DNA from: Desarmillaria ectypa
Lineage: Eukaryota > Basidiomycota > Agaricomycetes > Agaricales > Physalacriaceae
Length of the DNA stretch: 64,000 nucleotides
Reading direction: 5' to 3'
NCBI GenBank assembly: GCA_030407005.1
Contig: JAUDYN010000002.1
Coordinates: 806,001 to 870,000, forward strand
Each line of letters begins with the position of its first letter. Positions within the stretch are counted from its first letter, which is position 1. The translations under genes and the position numbers were made by a program. Below the pieces are notes generated by a model. That model did no database searches, was not told the origin of the DNA, and saw only the letters and a program-made list of their open reading frames with translations. Shown one piece after another: positions 48,738 to 61,546 of the stretch.

Positions 48738-50133
48738 ATGGCCATACAACGCGTCTTGAATCTGAATCCGTTCCATTTGACGACCTTGGACATGAATATC
48801 ATGCCCAAGCATACGCATAAATCTACTACGAACGACCCAGAATCTGTTCAGACTATGACTGTATCACGCGCTGGGAGATTTGTTAGATCAATTGTCACCC
48901 GGTTAGCCATTTTGCGTTACCGGCCTGAACTAATTCTGATCTTTTTCATTTCTTCTAGCACTGCTACCAAGGCTTCAGTAGTTAATACTATCTCTAGTAT
49001 TGGCCATGCCACACGGGGCAATTTTTCGGCATTGCCACCTCCCAATGTTGAAGCTATCCTGTCTACTCTTGAGCTAAATACCATGCACGAATCATGGTAT
49101 GACGCATTGCAAACCGAGTTTAATAAGGATTATTTCTTGAAGGGGGGTACCGCTTATTCGGTATCTTTTATTGTGTATGTCCTTACTTTATATACAGTTG
49201 AAACAGTTTTTACTTCAGGAGCATAAATCGTACACCATTTACCCATCAAGTAAGTACTTCATTCCTCTGCAATTTTCAAACTCATATGCCAATAGTGGCG
49301 GACATATATTCTTGGTCGCGGCTTACACCTCTTGAATCTGTGAAGGTGGTTATCCTCGGTCAAGTAAGATGCACTATCTTTCGCGTTCCATTCATTGCTG
49401 ACAACTATCTTCAGGATCCGTACCACAACCTCGGACAAGCTCATGGTTTGCTCTTCACCACATCTATCACCGGAAGGTTTGTGAACGTCTTCGTCAGGAT
49501 TATCGTTCTCGGTTTTGCCGCCAACAAAAATTCCTGGATCGCTCCGGAATATCTATAAACAAATAGCAAACGATATACCATCTTTTGTAATACCTCAAAC
49601 TGGGTACTTCTTTGATAGATTTTCCCATGTATTCTTTACGCTGACTCCGACTTATTAGAGACCTTAGTCCAATAGCTCGCTTGGGGGTACTCTGGCTTAA
49701 CACTTCTCTTACAGTCCGTGCGCATAAAGCGTATTCCCATGCCGGTAAGGGTTGGGAGACGTTTACTGCTCAGGTCATCAGAGCCGTCACTTCGAGGGCC
49801 GGTGGAAGAAGCGTCGTGTTCATGGCCTGGGGGCTTCCTGCCCAAAAGACATGTGATAAGATAGGCATTGATGAAGTTCGTGCTTTTTCAATCTGTATTT
49901 TCTCAGTGCTGACCTATTTTTTCTCAGACAAAACACTTGGTTCTGAGGTAAAGATATCTCTTCCATTACGAGAGTTTGCAAGTCTGAGCTATTCCAGATC
50001 TGCACACCCTTCGCCGCTATCGGCGCATCGAGGATTTATTGGGAATGGTCATTTTCGTAAGGCTAATGAATGGCTTTTGAGCAAATACGGAGATGGTGCT
50101 GAGATTAAGTGGAATATTTTAAACGATGAATGA
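48738..50133 (+). CDS. UNG1: Uracil-DNA glycosylase (UNG family)
   Basis: Exon 1 from 48738 is followed by a 57-nt intron (48902-48958) and [22 protein letters not shown]. Catalytic landmarks are present: [19 protein letters not shown], the downstream [20 protein letters not shown] after an intron whose donor is the GT of [51 protein letters not shown] and [17 protein letters not shown]. The product removes uracil from DNA in nucleus and/or mitochondria. One junction is odd. The exon ending FNKDYFLK is followed by ggggggtacc, and the GT available there is in the wrong phase for [18 protein letters not shown] 37-nt intron starting at GTATCT (adding GGTAYS) would restore the frame. Otherwise the gene has a lesion there. 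Confidence 0.85.
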
Positions 50134-50949
50134 TATTACATGTGAGTGCCATTTCATCGATGTCCTTGCCCGTGTGCTGAGGCGTCCATTTTAGGTTCTC
50201 GTATCATTCAATTGCTCATACAAAATGGGCGATCTGAGATTGTTCACATCGGACAGAATCAAGGGAAAAGCGAGGTACTTGGTCAAAATGGCGTCTTCTG
50301 TTGAAGATGTCCGAGGCACCCTTCGGTCACTTTCTCTTGATGATGCAAATCGTAATCCCTCGACAGAGAATTAAAATTTCAGAGTACGGATTGAACACGA
50401 TTGGGTTCGCGGCCAGAGCTCGATGTCGATAGAATCTTAGAGGGAGTATATGAGGTGAGCCCGAATGTGCATGAGGACGATTCGGGGATGAGCGGCTGAC
50501 CCGAGAGGTTGAGGCCGGCTGTATGGTGCTGCATGTGTCGATCTAGCTGAGTGTGCTAAATCAGTGGCTAGGAACTTGATGTAACGTACGGAAGTCGGAC
50601 GACAGCAACAGAACAGCAGATGAAGACTATTGGAACCGGAGGGAAAACGACAGGCAATTTAATCCACAGGCGATGAATGGTCGTTCATTCAATACTGAGC
50701 ACTGAGTATGTAAAGACTAACAATCTGGCCCCCTGCAAAGTCGAGTCGGGCGTGATCCAGAATCAAGGAATGCACGGCATCATGTCGGCAAGCTAGGACA
50801 AATGGCAACCAAACAAACAAAATTGCTTAGATAATACTAGGCCTCATTGTCACTGTGCACCATCGCGTTTCCAGCTTCACCGCTTCGCCTTTTACCACAT
50901 TCTCAAGCGTTTCCCTTTCAACGCCTCTGCTCTTAGCCCTTCGTAAACC
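50134..50949. other. Intergenic between UNG and NOT4
   Basis: A 28-codon open frame at 50289 (MASSVEDVRGTLRSL) is too short to support. No other coding structure is seen. Promoter and leader of NOT4 are expected near 50850-50949. Confidence 0.4.
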
Positions 50950-53900
50950 ATGTCTGCTACAAGAGTTCATTCTCATCATGTGCTACCAGCGCCCGTCGTT
51001 CACCAGGGCTTTTCTATTTCACAATCCAAGTCCCACGTACTGGCTGGAGTCCAGGACGCGTACTGGAACGATGAAGAAGCAGTCAGTCTTTAAGCTTTTT
51101 TGACTTACACCTCTTTCGTTACTTACTGTCTACCTCGAATCAACAGGAAGATGCAGAGTGTCCGCTTTGCTTGGAAGAAATGGACATTTCGGATCTCAAT
51201 TTCAAGCCTTGCGTCTGTGGCTACCAGGTAGTATATCGCATACAGCTCCTCTGTGCCCTTTTATTGAATCTTTAAACCAGATCTGTCGCTTTTGCTGGCA
51301 TCACATCAAAGAGAATCTCAACAAACGTTGTCCGGCTTGCCGAAGGGTGTACACAGATGAGGGCGTAGAGTTCAAGCCTATTTCTCCTCAAGAGTGCGTG
51401 CATTTATCAGGCGTCTCTTTTCTTTAGCGCACTCATTATATCTCGATTTGTTAGCCATAAGCGCTTGACCCAGCAGAAGAAGCAACGCGAACGAGAGCGC
51501 AAGGAGCTCGACGCTTTGGGTAGACGCCATTTGGCCAATGTGCGTGTCGTTCAACGCAATGTCGTTTACGTGGTTGGAATAGGACCTCGATTCGCCAAGG
51601 AAGAGGTACTGTCCATCCCTTCACCTACGCCCTGGTTCTCATTTTCTTCGCACAGCTTATTCCAACGCTACGTTCACACGAATATTTTGGCCAGTACGGG
51701 AAAATCACAAAGATTGTTCTGGTCAAGAGGACACCATCAGGTGGCGGTGCGCCCGTTGTTGGACTATATATCACATATCACAGACGGGAAGATGTCGCGC
51801 GCGCCATCGCCGCTGTTGATGGCACACCATCCCCTGGCGGCGGCCGAGAAGTGATGAGAGCCAGTTATGGAACTACGAAGTATTGCATGGCATTCTTGCG
51901 GGGCGCTACATGTAGCGATCACAGTTGCATGAATCTGCATGAATGGGGAGATGAAAAAGACTGCTTTACGAAGGAGGACTTGACGACTCTGTTTGTCTAC
52001 TTCAATCCCCTTTGTGTTCTTATTCTTACTTCGTTCTAGGAAGCATACGATCAAAGCAACAGAAAGCCGAACAAGAACAGTTATGGGGAAGAAAGGGGAA
52101 GAAGCTGAAGGTACGCATTAAGACCTCTTTGGACTTTCTACTAATGAACATTTCCTCTAGGACTACCGCGTGCCGCTGCTTGGGGAAACAAAACAACGAC
52201 ACCTACCGCGTCAGCGACTGCTTCCTCTAGTATTTCTTCGCCTTCGACCATCCCAGTCTCGCGTCAGAGTCGGCGGGGTGGTAATCGACAAACTCGTCCT
52301 GTTGCAACTGAGTCCCGGCCATCGAACGCTCGTATGCAACAGGATAGAAGGTCTGCGAAATCCACGTCGCAGTTATCGTCTCGTCCTTCCACACCTGCGT
52401 CACTTCCACCACGTCCTCTAACTCCTGGTGAGGCAAGGTCTCTGCAGAAAAAGTCTTCAACTCCCGCCCAGCCGCCGTCTCCTACTCCATCTGGCAATGC
52501 CGAGTCGGAGCCAGGCTCTGTCTCTCCTGCGAAATCATCTGAGTCACTACCACCTTCTGTTACACCAGGTCTCCCCGCAGTTCCCCCAGGTCTGTCAGCA
52601 CCGCCAGGCCTCCCTTCTCCAGCGCGTCCACCCCGTGCAGAGACAGCTTCTCCACAAACGCCCCTTCTCGCCATGCAGACTTCATATCAGATGTCAAATG
52701 CAGCACGAGCATTACTTGATGATGTCAAGGCTCGGCGCGAAGCTCCTCCGCCATCCGTCTCGGCGCTAAGTCCTTTCCCCGACTTTGACCGTACGCTACA
52801 GAATCTGTCTGGCGGGGATGACGGCTTTGGCGGGTTTAGTTTCAACCTAGATCCCAAGCTTGCAGGCGACGATGCAAATGAAGTACGGCTGCCCGACCTT
52901 GAGGCAGAGGCACAAACTCCTTTCGTTGGTACCTATGTCGATGCCTTTCCAGCTTTACGCCAGGGCGCTCCCAGTGGCGCTTTTATGGCACCGCCGGGTT
53001 TGCAGTATCCCCATAATCCCAGTCGGTCGATTTATGACCCCATGTCTGTTCGGTCATCGCCACCGATCGAGCGGCAGTCTACTGGAGGGTCAAATTATGT
53101 TGGGTCTTTCAACCCCTTTGCAGAGCAAAACGAGGATTCATCTCAAGTGCATTCTCCGACTAAGTCTTCCTTTGATGATGAAACAAGGAAAGTTTCACGC
53201 TTCGGATTTGCTCGGGGCAGACGAGGGTCGACGGCGGCATCCTCACCTCTTCACGTTCCTTCGCCTCTCAGTATCAGTAACAGCATAAGCGAGACACACT
53301 CGCTATACAATTCTGTCGATCAACAACCTCATTCTCCTGCCGTCTCTCAATGGTCGCTTCATTCACGTCAAGATTATGTTTACCAACAGCCACCTTCCGC
53401 GATGGGTTCGCCTATGTTGCAACACGCTCAGGCCCAACCGTATCCACAGGCGCCAGGTCGCTTCCCTTTGTTCAATGCCGGTATTAATTCCGGGATCAGT
53501 GAGGCAGATCTCAGAGATTTCATCCAATCAAGTCGGGATCGGGTAACCAATGGTTCGGCCGTGCGTAGCGGCTCTGCTGGTAGGACGCTTCTCTTTGTAT
53601 AAATGATTCGATGGGAGTGTTGACGGGACTCTTTGCTTTTTTCCCCTTCTTGCATGAATGTACCCTATGCTATCCTATATCCATTCGCATTTTATCCTTC
53701 TTTCCGTTTTTTCTTCTTGTTATCCAGAACAACCAAGCGCAAGTAGGCATCAACCGTTCGCTGATCCAGCCATCATGTCTGCTCGATTTGCGTCGGGTCA
53801 AGACGTAGGATATCAGCTAGCGGATCACAGCCATCTAAATTATGCAGCACCTCCTGGACTCGCGTATCCTCAGGCCAGTACGACCTTGCAGAGCGTATTA

Positions 53901-55729
53901 GGGATGGAGAGCAATGGAACTATGAATGGTGAGTTTATTCCATGTTCCTCTGAGGAGAGGGAGGACAGCGTACCGAGTTCCCGTGCTTTCTCAGTGCGGA
54001 AAATCTACTATCGGTCTTGATGCACCGTCCTGTCACCGCCTCCGTCTCGCTACGTTTGGACTACATCGACTCTGCAACCAAGAAAATTTATGATCACGCT
54101 AAAAATCTCACTATGTTTGATACCCTCCCCCCTCTCCTCGAGCTCTAGTATTACCGTCTTCTTTGACGCTAATCTGTGTTGCTTTGTTTTCTTGCTGTCC
54201 GATCTACAGTATCCATAGACACAACCGTACAACCCCCGATTTTGTCAACTTCAGACTTTCCGGCGCTCTCATCTGCAGCTCCAAGTATAGACACTGCTCT
54301 CACTGCCTCGACAACAGACGAAGTTTCCCCTGAAGATCTCGAGGCCCAAGAGAAGGCGGAACGCAAAGCTGCGAAACGAGCTGCTGCAGCAGAGAAGGCC
54401 GCCGAAAGACAGAAGGTTGCGCAGGAGAAGGCGGCTGCAAAAGCGGCAGAAAAGGCGCGTATTGCGCAGGAAAAGGTTGCCGAGAAGGAGAAAGCTGCGG
54501 CTATAAAGGCACAGCAAGAGAAGGAGCGTCTAGAAAAGGAAAAAATTAAAAAAGAGGAAGCGAAGGCTATGAGAGAGAAGGAGCGTCTTGCGAAGGCAGA
54601 GAGGGAGGAAAAACTGGCTCAACTCGAGAAAGCAAGGGCCGCCCAGGTAGAGAAGGACAGAGAGCTGCGTAATGCCATCAAGGAGGCCAATGCTTTGAAA
54701 GCGAAATTAGCGAGCGAACGCGCTAAAATCACAGCACTGGAAAAATCTGTCGCCCGTCAAACATCTGCCACGACTACCTCTGAAACGATCCAGGTTCCCC
54801 TCCTCTCCAAGAAACCGAAAAAGAACAAACCCATCGCGAAACCCACTAAGGTTCCTGTAAAGGAAGAGGATCAGGTTACCGAGGGAACGTCGACTGTATT
54901 CACCGCCTCCGACGTACCACTTCTTCCATCGAGCAAGGGAAACACCGCGGTTTCGAGCTCCACCAATTCCCGTTCTCAATCTGTGGATCATAAGGGACCC
55001 ACACCTGTGGAAGATTTGCTGGAGGATATCCACATGACGAGCCCAGCTATGGACCTTCCAAACCATCCGTTCTTCAATCTTCATAAGATCAATCCTGCTG
55101 CGAAGGTGCCGCTCGAGTACGGACCACTTGTGCATGCTCTGTCTGCTCTGTCGGTTGGCGGCGGCACTTTTGCCAACAGTGTACCTTCAGGATCTATTGA
55201 TAACGCTGTCTCTTCCTTCCAGCAGCTGTTAGAGACGCTTACGCAGACTATCTCTGATCTGCTGCGCTTGCTGCCTCGCACGACCTGGGACGATAGTTCT
55301 TCCTTTGATGGCGTGCTGAGAGATATGTTAAAGGGAGACGATTTTCTTGATGAAGGAGGCGAAGAGAGCCAAGGAAAAGATGATGAAGTTGCTGCGTTGA
55401 CCTTAGCCCTCGAGCGACGTGCACGCTGGATGGAGGTGCAGCTTTCTAAGCTCGAAGAACTGCATCGGGATATCAACACTGCTGCTGTCCGCGCGGTTCT
55501 TGCTTTCAATGACAGTGGTTGGGACAGGCATGGATTTATGCCACGAGTTGGAAATACCTTGCGCAGGTTTGATAATATGGGCTTGGTTGAAGAAAATGGG
55601 GTTGTTAGAGCGATGACGGCGGATGAGCTGGAGAAGAAACTTGCAGTTGCGAGGGAGGCTGCGGTGTTTGCTGAGACGGAAGTGAGGGAGATGATGGAGA
55701 ATATGCAAGCATTCAAACCCATAGATTAG
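50950..55729 (+). CDS. NOT4: CCR4-NOT subunit NOT4, E3 ubiquitin ligase
   Basis: The start at 50950 (MSATRVHSHHVL) is followed by a C4C4 RING: AECPLCLEEMDISDLNFKPC, CGYQ, ICRFCWHHIKENLNKRCPAC. An RRM follows (RNVVYVVGIGPRFAKEE, then ITKIVLVKRT and VARAIAAVDG), and then a CCCH zinc finger (KYCMAFLRGATCSDHSC with MNLH; spacing C-x8-C-x4-C-x3-H). This order defines NOT4. The rest is a long Ser/Pro-rich region with DFPAL-like motifs. From about 54350 there is a very long Lys/Glu/Arg/Ala-rich helix (EKERLEKEKIKKEEAKAM), then a helical C-terminal part. The product is about 1,300 residues. NOT4 acts in mRNA decay and quality control of stalled translation. The many introns are placed approximately. 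Confidence 0.9.
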
Positions 55730-56092
55730 ATTACAACCCTAAGCTTTAGTATCATAATATAACAGTCTTGTCTACACACGTTAGAGCGCAAAGAACGCAG
55801 TAGGATAAGATAAGTATATATGCCTGACTATTGTGATTGTAAGAAAATAGCACATACAGGTCGCTCCGTAACTTGGCTGCACCGTTTTTGAAGAAATTCT
55901 GCTCATCCTGCCACGGCCTTGACTCGAATACCGCATCCGATGATATCCAGCACACCGACGGCGGTTTGATTGCACCAATATTTCGGGGAAAGCACAAATA
56001 GCACGCAACTTGCAATCCGCAGCCCCGGAATAACTTTGTGGTGAAGTGGTGTCAGCTGATGAATCCGGCGGCTCTCTTATCTCACGACCACC
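55730..56092. other. Intergenic between NOT4 and D-lactate dehydrogenase
   Basis: No coding structure is seen apart from antisense frames without family resemblance. Confidence 0.4.
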
Positions 56093-58534
56093 ATGTTCCG
56101 CCTGGGATTGGGGAGACAGCCGTGGCGCTTCCCAGCCATCCAGCGCCGCCTCTACGCTGCGAAGAGACCGATTCCCAAGCTGGTCACCACAGAGCCTAGC
56201 ACTTTTTCCCGATACTCGCCTTGGTCACCCCAATTCGCATATTCTTGGAAAGCACGAAGCTTTCTGCAGGGAATCACGTACGCTATCGGACTACTCCTAG
56301 CAACGCAGTATGTGGACACGATATTCTTCGTACGTCATGGTTTCTGTGTATAGGTACGATTGTTTAACGCGCGACCTAGTCCAATGTCGATCAAGAATAC
56401 GGTTCTGAGCGCGAAATAAGAATCGCTATTGAGAAGCTCAAGCTTGCGTTACCTGGAGAGGACACGGTGTCCACTGACCCGGAGGTCCTTAAATCTTATG
56501 GCTCATCGGACAGCTCATACCACCCTGCGTCCCCGCACTCAGTTGTGGTACGTGTTTCTCCTTTGATACGCTGCCAATTGTCCAATGAAGTGGCCATAGG
56601 TTCGACCTAGAAGTACAGAAGATGTGGTGAAAATTGTCAACATCGCTCGAGAATACCGGGTCCCCATTGTCGTTTCGGCTGGTGCTACGAGTCTTGAAGG
56701 GCATTTCTCCGGGGTGCGTTTCTCAGCCTTAACGCCGCATTCTTATGCTAGATCATGTTGGTAGGTGCCTACTGGGAGCATTTGTGTTGATGTGTCTTGG
56801 ATGGATAAAATTATTCAGATCAATGGTGAGCGTTTTTGTGACTTTGGAGATTTGCCATCGGCGTCTATATGGGACATTATATGCTTTCTCAGCGTATAAT
56901 ACCACGGTTTTCTGTTTCCGCGTACGGGCAGCTTTCTGTGTTGAGTGACGACTTGAATCGTTACTCGTAAACCGTCCAATGGACAGTTGCGACTGTAGAT
57001 GATGGCAGCAAACGGCCTACTTTCAAAACTTCTCCTGTATATACTAACATTGTTTTTAGAGGCGGACTCCGATCTCGTTTGTCAAGCGGGCGCCAGATGG
57101 GAAGATATTAATCGAACTCTTAAAGAAGAAGGGATCCCACTTTTCTTTCCTGTCAGTCATTCATGATCCTCTTCCGTGGTAATCTAATGTCTTTCACAGC
57201 TTGACCCAGGACCAGGCGCGACGATTGGTGGCATGGTTGGAACCGGCTGCAGTGGAAGTACGTCTTTGCCCTAATCGAAGGACACAATCGTGCGTTAACC
57301 AGACATTCTTCAGCCAATGCGGTTAGGTATGGTACGGCAAAGGCTGAGTGGTTTTTGAACTTGACCGTTGTTCTTCCCAACGGCGAAGTGATCAAGACGA
57401 GACGACGGTCACGCAAATCCGCCGCTGGATTTGATACCACTAAGTTGTTCATTGGCGCTGAGGGCACATTGGGTATAGTTACGGAAGCCACACTCAGACT
57501 GGCTCCACGGCTTCCAACCAAAGTGGCCATGGCACAGTTTCCTTCAATAGACAAAGCTGTAGATGCCGTACAGGAGATACTTAATTCACCTTACGGCGCC
57601 AACTTCCGTGAGTTCTATGCTATTGCCTGTAGCCCGTAAAATTAATTTGTTATCATGAATAGAATGCGTCGAACTTCTGGATAACAACAGTAGGCAAGAT
57701 ATTTGGAGTCGAGATGCGCTATTAATGTCATTGTAGTGATGGAGGCTATAAACACGAGTGGAGTCATCGAACACACGTATCCAGTTAGCGACACCCTATT
57801 TTTCAAGATACAAGGATCACCCGAATCGATCAAGTTGGCAGCAAAGGAAGCCCAGGCAATCACCAAGAAACACTCCAGCTCCCAATTCGTGTTCGCAAAG
57901 ACTGACCAGGAAGCCGACGATTTGTGGAGGAACAGGAAACACGCTTTGACATCGTCGATAGTTTATGCGGGCCCTGGTGCAAGATGCTGGACTACAGACG
58001 TTTGGTGCGAGTGTCCAACTACATCGGAGAATATCCTGTAACGTTCATTCTAGCGTCCCCGTTTCGCGCCTTCCTCAGCTTGTGGCAGAAACAAAGAAAG
58101 ACCTCGCAGAGGCTGGCGTATTGAGCACTATCGTTGGTCATGTTGGTGATGGCAACTTCCATGCGCTGCTGCTATTCAAGAATGATGATGAGCTCGGGAA
58201 AGTGAGCGATGCTGTTCATCGCCTTGTGCACAGGGCTGTTGCTCTAGATGGAACATGTGAGTGGTCTTTCTGTGCTGGAAATAAATGTCAATTGATTTTG
58301 GGGTCGCAGGCACTGGGGAACACGGTGTCGGAGTCGGTAAAAAGGAATACCTCATCGACGAGCTAGGCGAGGGTACAGTGGAATTAATGAAGACGATCAA
58401 GAAGGCTGTTGATCCTCAAAATATTCTCAATCCTGGGAAGGTGAATAGCCAACTTTTTCCCGCGGGTTTATCACATTCTCACAATGCCCGTCCAGTTGTA
58501 TCCGGATGAGCCGCCGAAGAAGGCGACCAAGTAA
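56093..58534 (+). CDS. DLD1: D-lactate dehydrogenase (cytochrome), mitochondrial
   Basis: The start MFRLGLGRQPWRFP begins an Arg-rich mitochondrial presequence followed by a hydrophobic segment (GITYAIGLLLATQYVDTIFF). The FAD-binding domain shows RPRSTEDVVKIVNIAREYRV, VSAGATSLEGHFSG, GARWEDINRTLKEEGIPLFFP, LDPGPGATIGGMVGTGCSG, VRYGTAKAEWFLNLTVVLP and FIGAEGTLGIVTEATLRLAP. The substrate domain has WRNRKHALTSSI, CVPVSRLPQLV, STIVGHVGDGNFH and TGEHGVGVGKKEYL. An intron inside the CVELLDNN...MEAIN region restores the frame. The last intron joins to LYPDEPPKKATK and the stop at 58532-58534. The enzyme oxidises D-lactate to pyruvate, passing electrons to cytochrome c. It looks intact. Confidence 0.9.
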
Positions 58535-60010
58535 AAAAACGGAAGCATGTCCTCAGCGGATTTTAGACTATCCGCCTACCACCGCTTCCTGGAATAGTAC
58601 GGGAACGATTCGCGCATAGCTAGAGGACATAGAGAGTACCTATTGTATCTTGTTCAAGCGCGACATTCATCCAGTCTTGTATCACTTATGTAGCTGAGAT
58701 CAATGCCTCTTAAACCAAAATTTCCGACACTACGCCGGTGCCAACATACCGAACAAAGCGATTATGCCTGGATGGTAATGTAGGGCAACCCGGAAAAATC
58801 TACCACCATGTCACTTCTAAGAAGCAGATTTCTTTTCATTGGCATGACAAGACAAAAAATTCCGTGACGATTTCAAAGTGGCCCAGGACTAGGTCCCGAA
58901 TGTCGGGATGTGCGTTCAACGCAGTCGCCGCCATATGATACCGTCGAGAAGGCCGACAGACGCTTCCGAAGTGAACAGCTCCAGACCCAAGCAGAGAGAA
59001 CTCATTTCAAAGACTAGCCCCGCCAGAGTGGTAAATGGTACACCATTCTCTCACGACGGATAAATTTTACTCGTGGGGTGCGGCTTAATAACAGAATGCA
59101 ATGACAGTAAAATTTACGATGCAGAATACTTCACTTGATCAAGCGGCAAGTTCACATTGCGACGCATTTCATACGGGTGTATATAATACAACACACTAAA
59201 ATACACTAAAGATACCAGTGCACACAGTAGACACTGCTCAGCGACAGCTAAAACTAAGAAGCGAATCAGCAAGGGGCTCCCCTCATGACGGACAATCGGG
59301 AAAGAGAAAGGATCAGACATCCAAAGGAAGGACATTATCAACCCGCATTGTGCCGACCCCCGCTTCCCGCCCAGCGCACCCCCCAAAGGAGGCGGCCCAC
59401 GCTCGACACAACCCAATGGGTTCAGGCTGGTATGGAGGGGGAATATAAACGTTCCGCATTGGGGGAGTACTCCATAAAGAGGGCACTAGAGTGGAAACTG
59501 CGAATGTAACGGAAATTTTCATCCGGTGGATGGAGTTGGGGGAAAGATGCTCACCTAGAAAGGAGGGGGATTAATCAGTAACAGATACAACAGATGAGAG
59601 ATGGTATAGATAAAAATCAGACGAAATGGCACTGGCAAGTACACTGTGCGCCCCGTAGGACGCGTTTCTGTTGCGAACAGAAAAGCTCTACGCCTCGGCA
59701 TGGTCGTGTAGGACGGGGAAGAGAATAAAGTCATCACATAGATAATGCGATTGGGGCAAGGTAAAGGAAGGAAGTGACACTCACCATGAGAGAAGATATG
59801 GAAACAAAACAAGGGAATGAAAGAAGACGAAAGAACGTGAAAGAAATTTTTTCACGCTAAATCCTATTTGTATCTGTTTGCCTCGGGATGTCCCGGTCAC
59901 TAAATATGTCACATCACGAATCCAACAAATTTGTCTAGTTTATATACGACCACGTAATGACTAAATAGCATTGTGAAATGCAAAGCAGTGTCCATAAATG
60001 CGAGTGAGAT
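58535..60010. other. Intergenic, unassigned
   Basis: No gene is supported in these 1.5 kb. On the minus strand between 59830 and 59450 there are splice-like signals: ATG followed by GTGAGT (about 59787), an acceptor TTTCTAG directly followed by GTGAGC (about 59555), and a branch-like TACTGATTAA. No coherent coding sequence connects them. The frame MPRRRAFLFATETRPTGRT (from 59701) is the longest candidate peptide. Confidence 0.4.
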
Positions 60011-61249
60011 TTACGCAACGGCATCTACTTTCTTCTCGTTTCCGCCCTTTTTCGACGCAACAAAATCATCCAAGAGGGTGGGCCATGCCTTACCAAAGCA
60101 GTAAGTAAAGACGGGCATGGAAGAAAAATGAACGTACCCCATCTGCCTCATATCCATCGAGATTCGGCGACATCGTCTCGCAAAATTCAAGCATCTGTTT
60201 TGCGATAAGAACCGACATTCTGCCGGAAAAAAATTACGAAGTCTGACCATGGTCCATAAATCCTTATTGGCGGCCTTGTAAGACTCTCCCTTTCCCTGAT
60301 ACGAACATCAATGTCAACAGGACAATTGGCTGTCGGAAAAACATAATGACATACGCCGACGAACTCCAGGACATCCTTCATGAGAGGCGACTTCGGCGCC
60401 AATAGCACAGTCCAAAACGCAGTGGCGGTCTGATGAATTAAGGTTAGTGATAGGTGTCGCGACAGCATACCATTATAGGAAATTGTCAGACAGTCTAACC
60501 TCCATGTCAATGTTTCGCGATTGCCTGTGAACGGGACGCGCTCTATGAACGCCTATAACAAGAAACGGAAGCGGAAGGACCCACGGAGGCTTCACTAGCG
60601 TAAAACAGAACATGTAAAGTTTTCGAAACGCGTCTTTTGTATCATCAGCGTAGGCCCAGTATGCGGTTCGATCATATGGTTCATCATTTTTCTTGGAATT
60701 CGTGGGACGCTTCAACAGTGGTTTCCCATTAATCAAGAGATCATCAAGGTCTGATAATGATTGGTATATCTGAGAAAGTGTGGATATTCTGTGAACTGGT
60801 ATAAGGAGTGGTGTCTCAGGGGCAAAAGAACAAGCAGACGTACTTGCGTGCTGCAGTCCACTTGACCCATTCGTCTTTCGTAAATTTCCCCATCTCTTGA
60901 GCCCTTAGTTGCCAAGAAAAGAGCAAAGGTAATGCCCCCTCCATTGGGATGTTTGCGTCCAAACACAACTTCTCGAGCCCTTCAGGGCCTATGACATCGG
61001 GTGTATCTGCATCTGCATATGTCTCAAACAGCGCGACGGAGCGCGCGGAGGCGTAAGGTTCAGATTTGCCAGCTGCCAGCTTCTTGGCTTCTTCGGCGGC
61101 CTGTGCGGGGAGCGGTGAGTAGGGTGCAATGTCAACAGCACACTAAATCCGACCTTGGCTACCGGCTTGCTGGGACCGGCTGGGTCGTCACTATGGATAG
61201 TGTCGATGTCGTTAGAAGAGCAGCAGGAAAAAAGAGATAGAAAGCGCAT
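60011..61249 (-). CDS. DCN1: DCN1-like cullin neddylation protein
   Basis: The start at 61249 reads MRFLSLFSCCSSND. The next exon gives AAEEAKKLAAGKSEP, then FETYADADTPDVIGPEGLEKL, CLDANIPMEGALPLLFSWQLR and MGKFTKDEWVKW. Later exons give YWAYADDTKDAFRKLYMFCF, TATAFWTVLLAPKSPLMKDVLEF, YKAANKDLWTM, LEFCETMSPNLDGYEADGAWPTLLDDFV and a Lys-rich tail. This is the potentiating neddylation (PONY) domain of DCN1/DCUN1D proteins, an E3-type factor that helps attach Nedd8 to cullins. Human DCNL3 has a lipid-modified N-terminus. The paired cysteines here might be palmitoylated, which is inference. About seven introns interrupt the gene. Confidence 0.88.
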
Positions 61250-61546
61250 AGATGTGCATCCACGCCGACCGCCACCACGACACCAAGATGGGATAGAGGA
61301 GATGAAAGAAAAAGGCTGTGACGGTAAGAACTCACAGGACAATGGGCTCCTAAAATAGAATGACATCAGCCACGTGGAAGGAACAAGGGCACGTGTCATT
61401 ACATCATCCGAGGCACTTTTTTCGGAAGGGCCAAAGTGGATATAGTGGCATGCGAAAGGGGGAGGAACGAGTAGGAGGACGCGAGGCGATAGCGTGGAAA
61501 GCGAGAAACAAACAGAAAAAAACAAGATGAGCTCCCGCGAAGTTGC
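61250..61546. other. Short intergenic region upstream of DCN1
   Basis: Just under 300 bases separate DCN1 from the small basic gene upstream of it on the same strand. No gene is seen. Confidence 0.4.

Noticed and set aside
52264..52674. 136-codon minus-strand Gly/Asp-rich frame
   Set aside because: It is antisense to the Ser/Pro-rich region of NOT4, whose codon bias creates open antisense frames.
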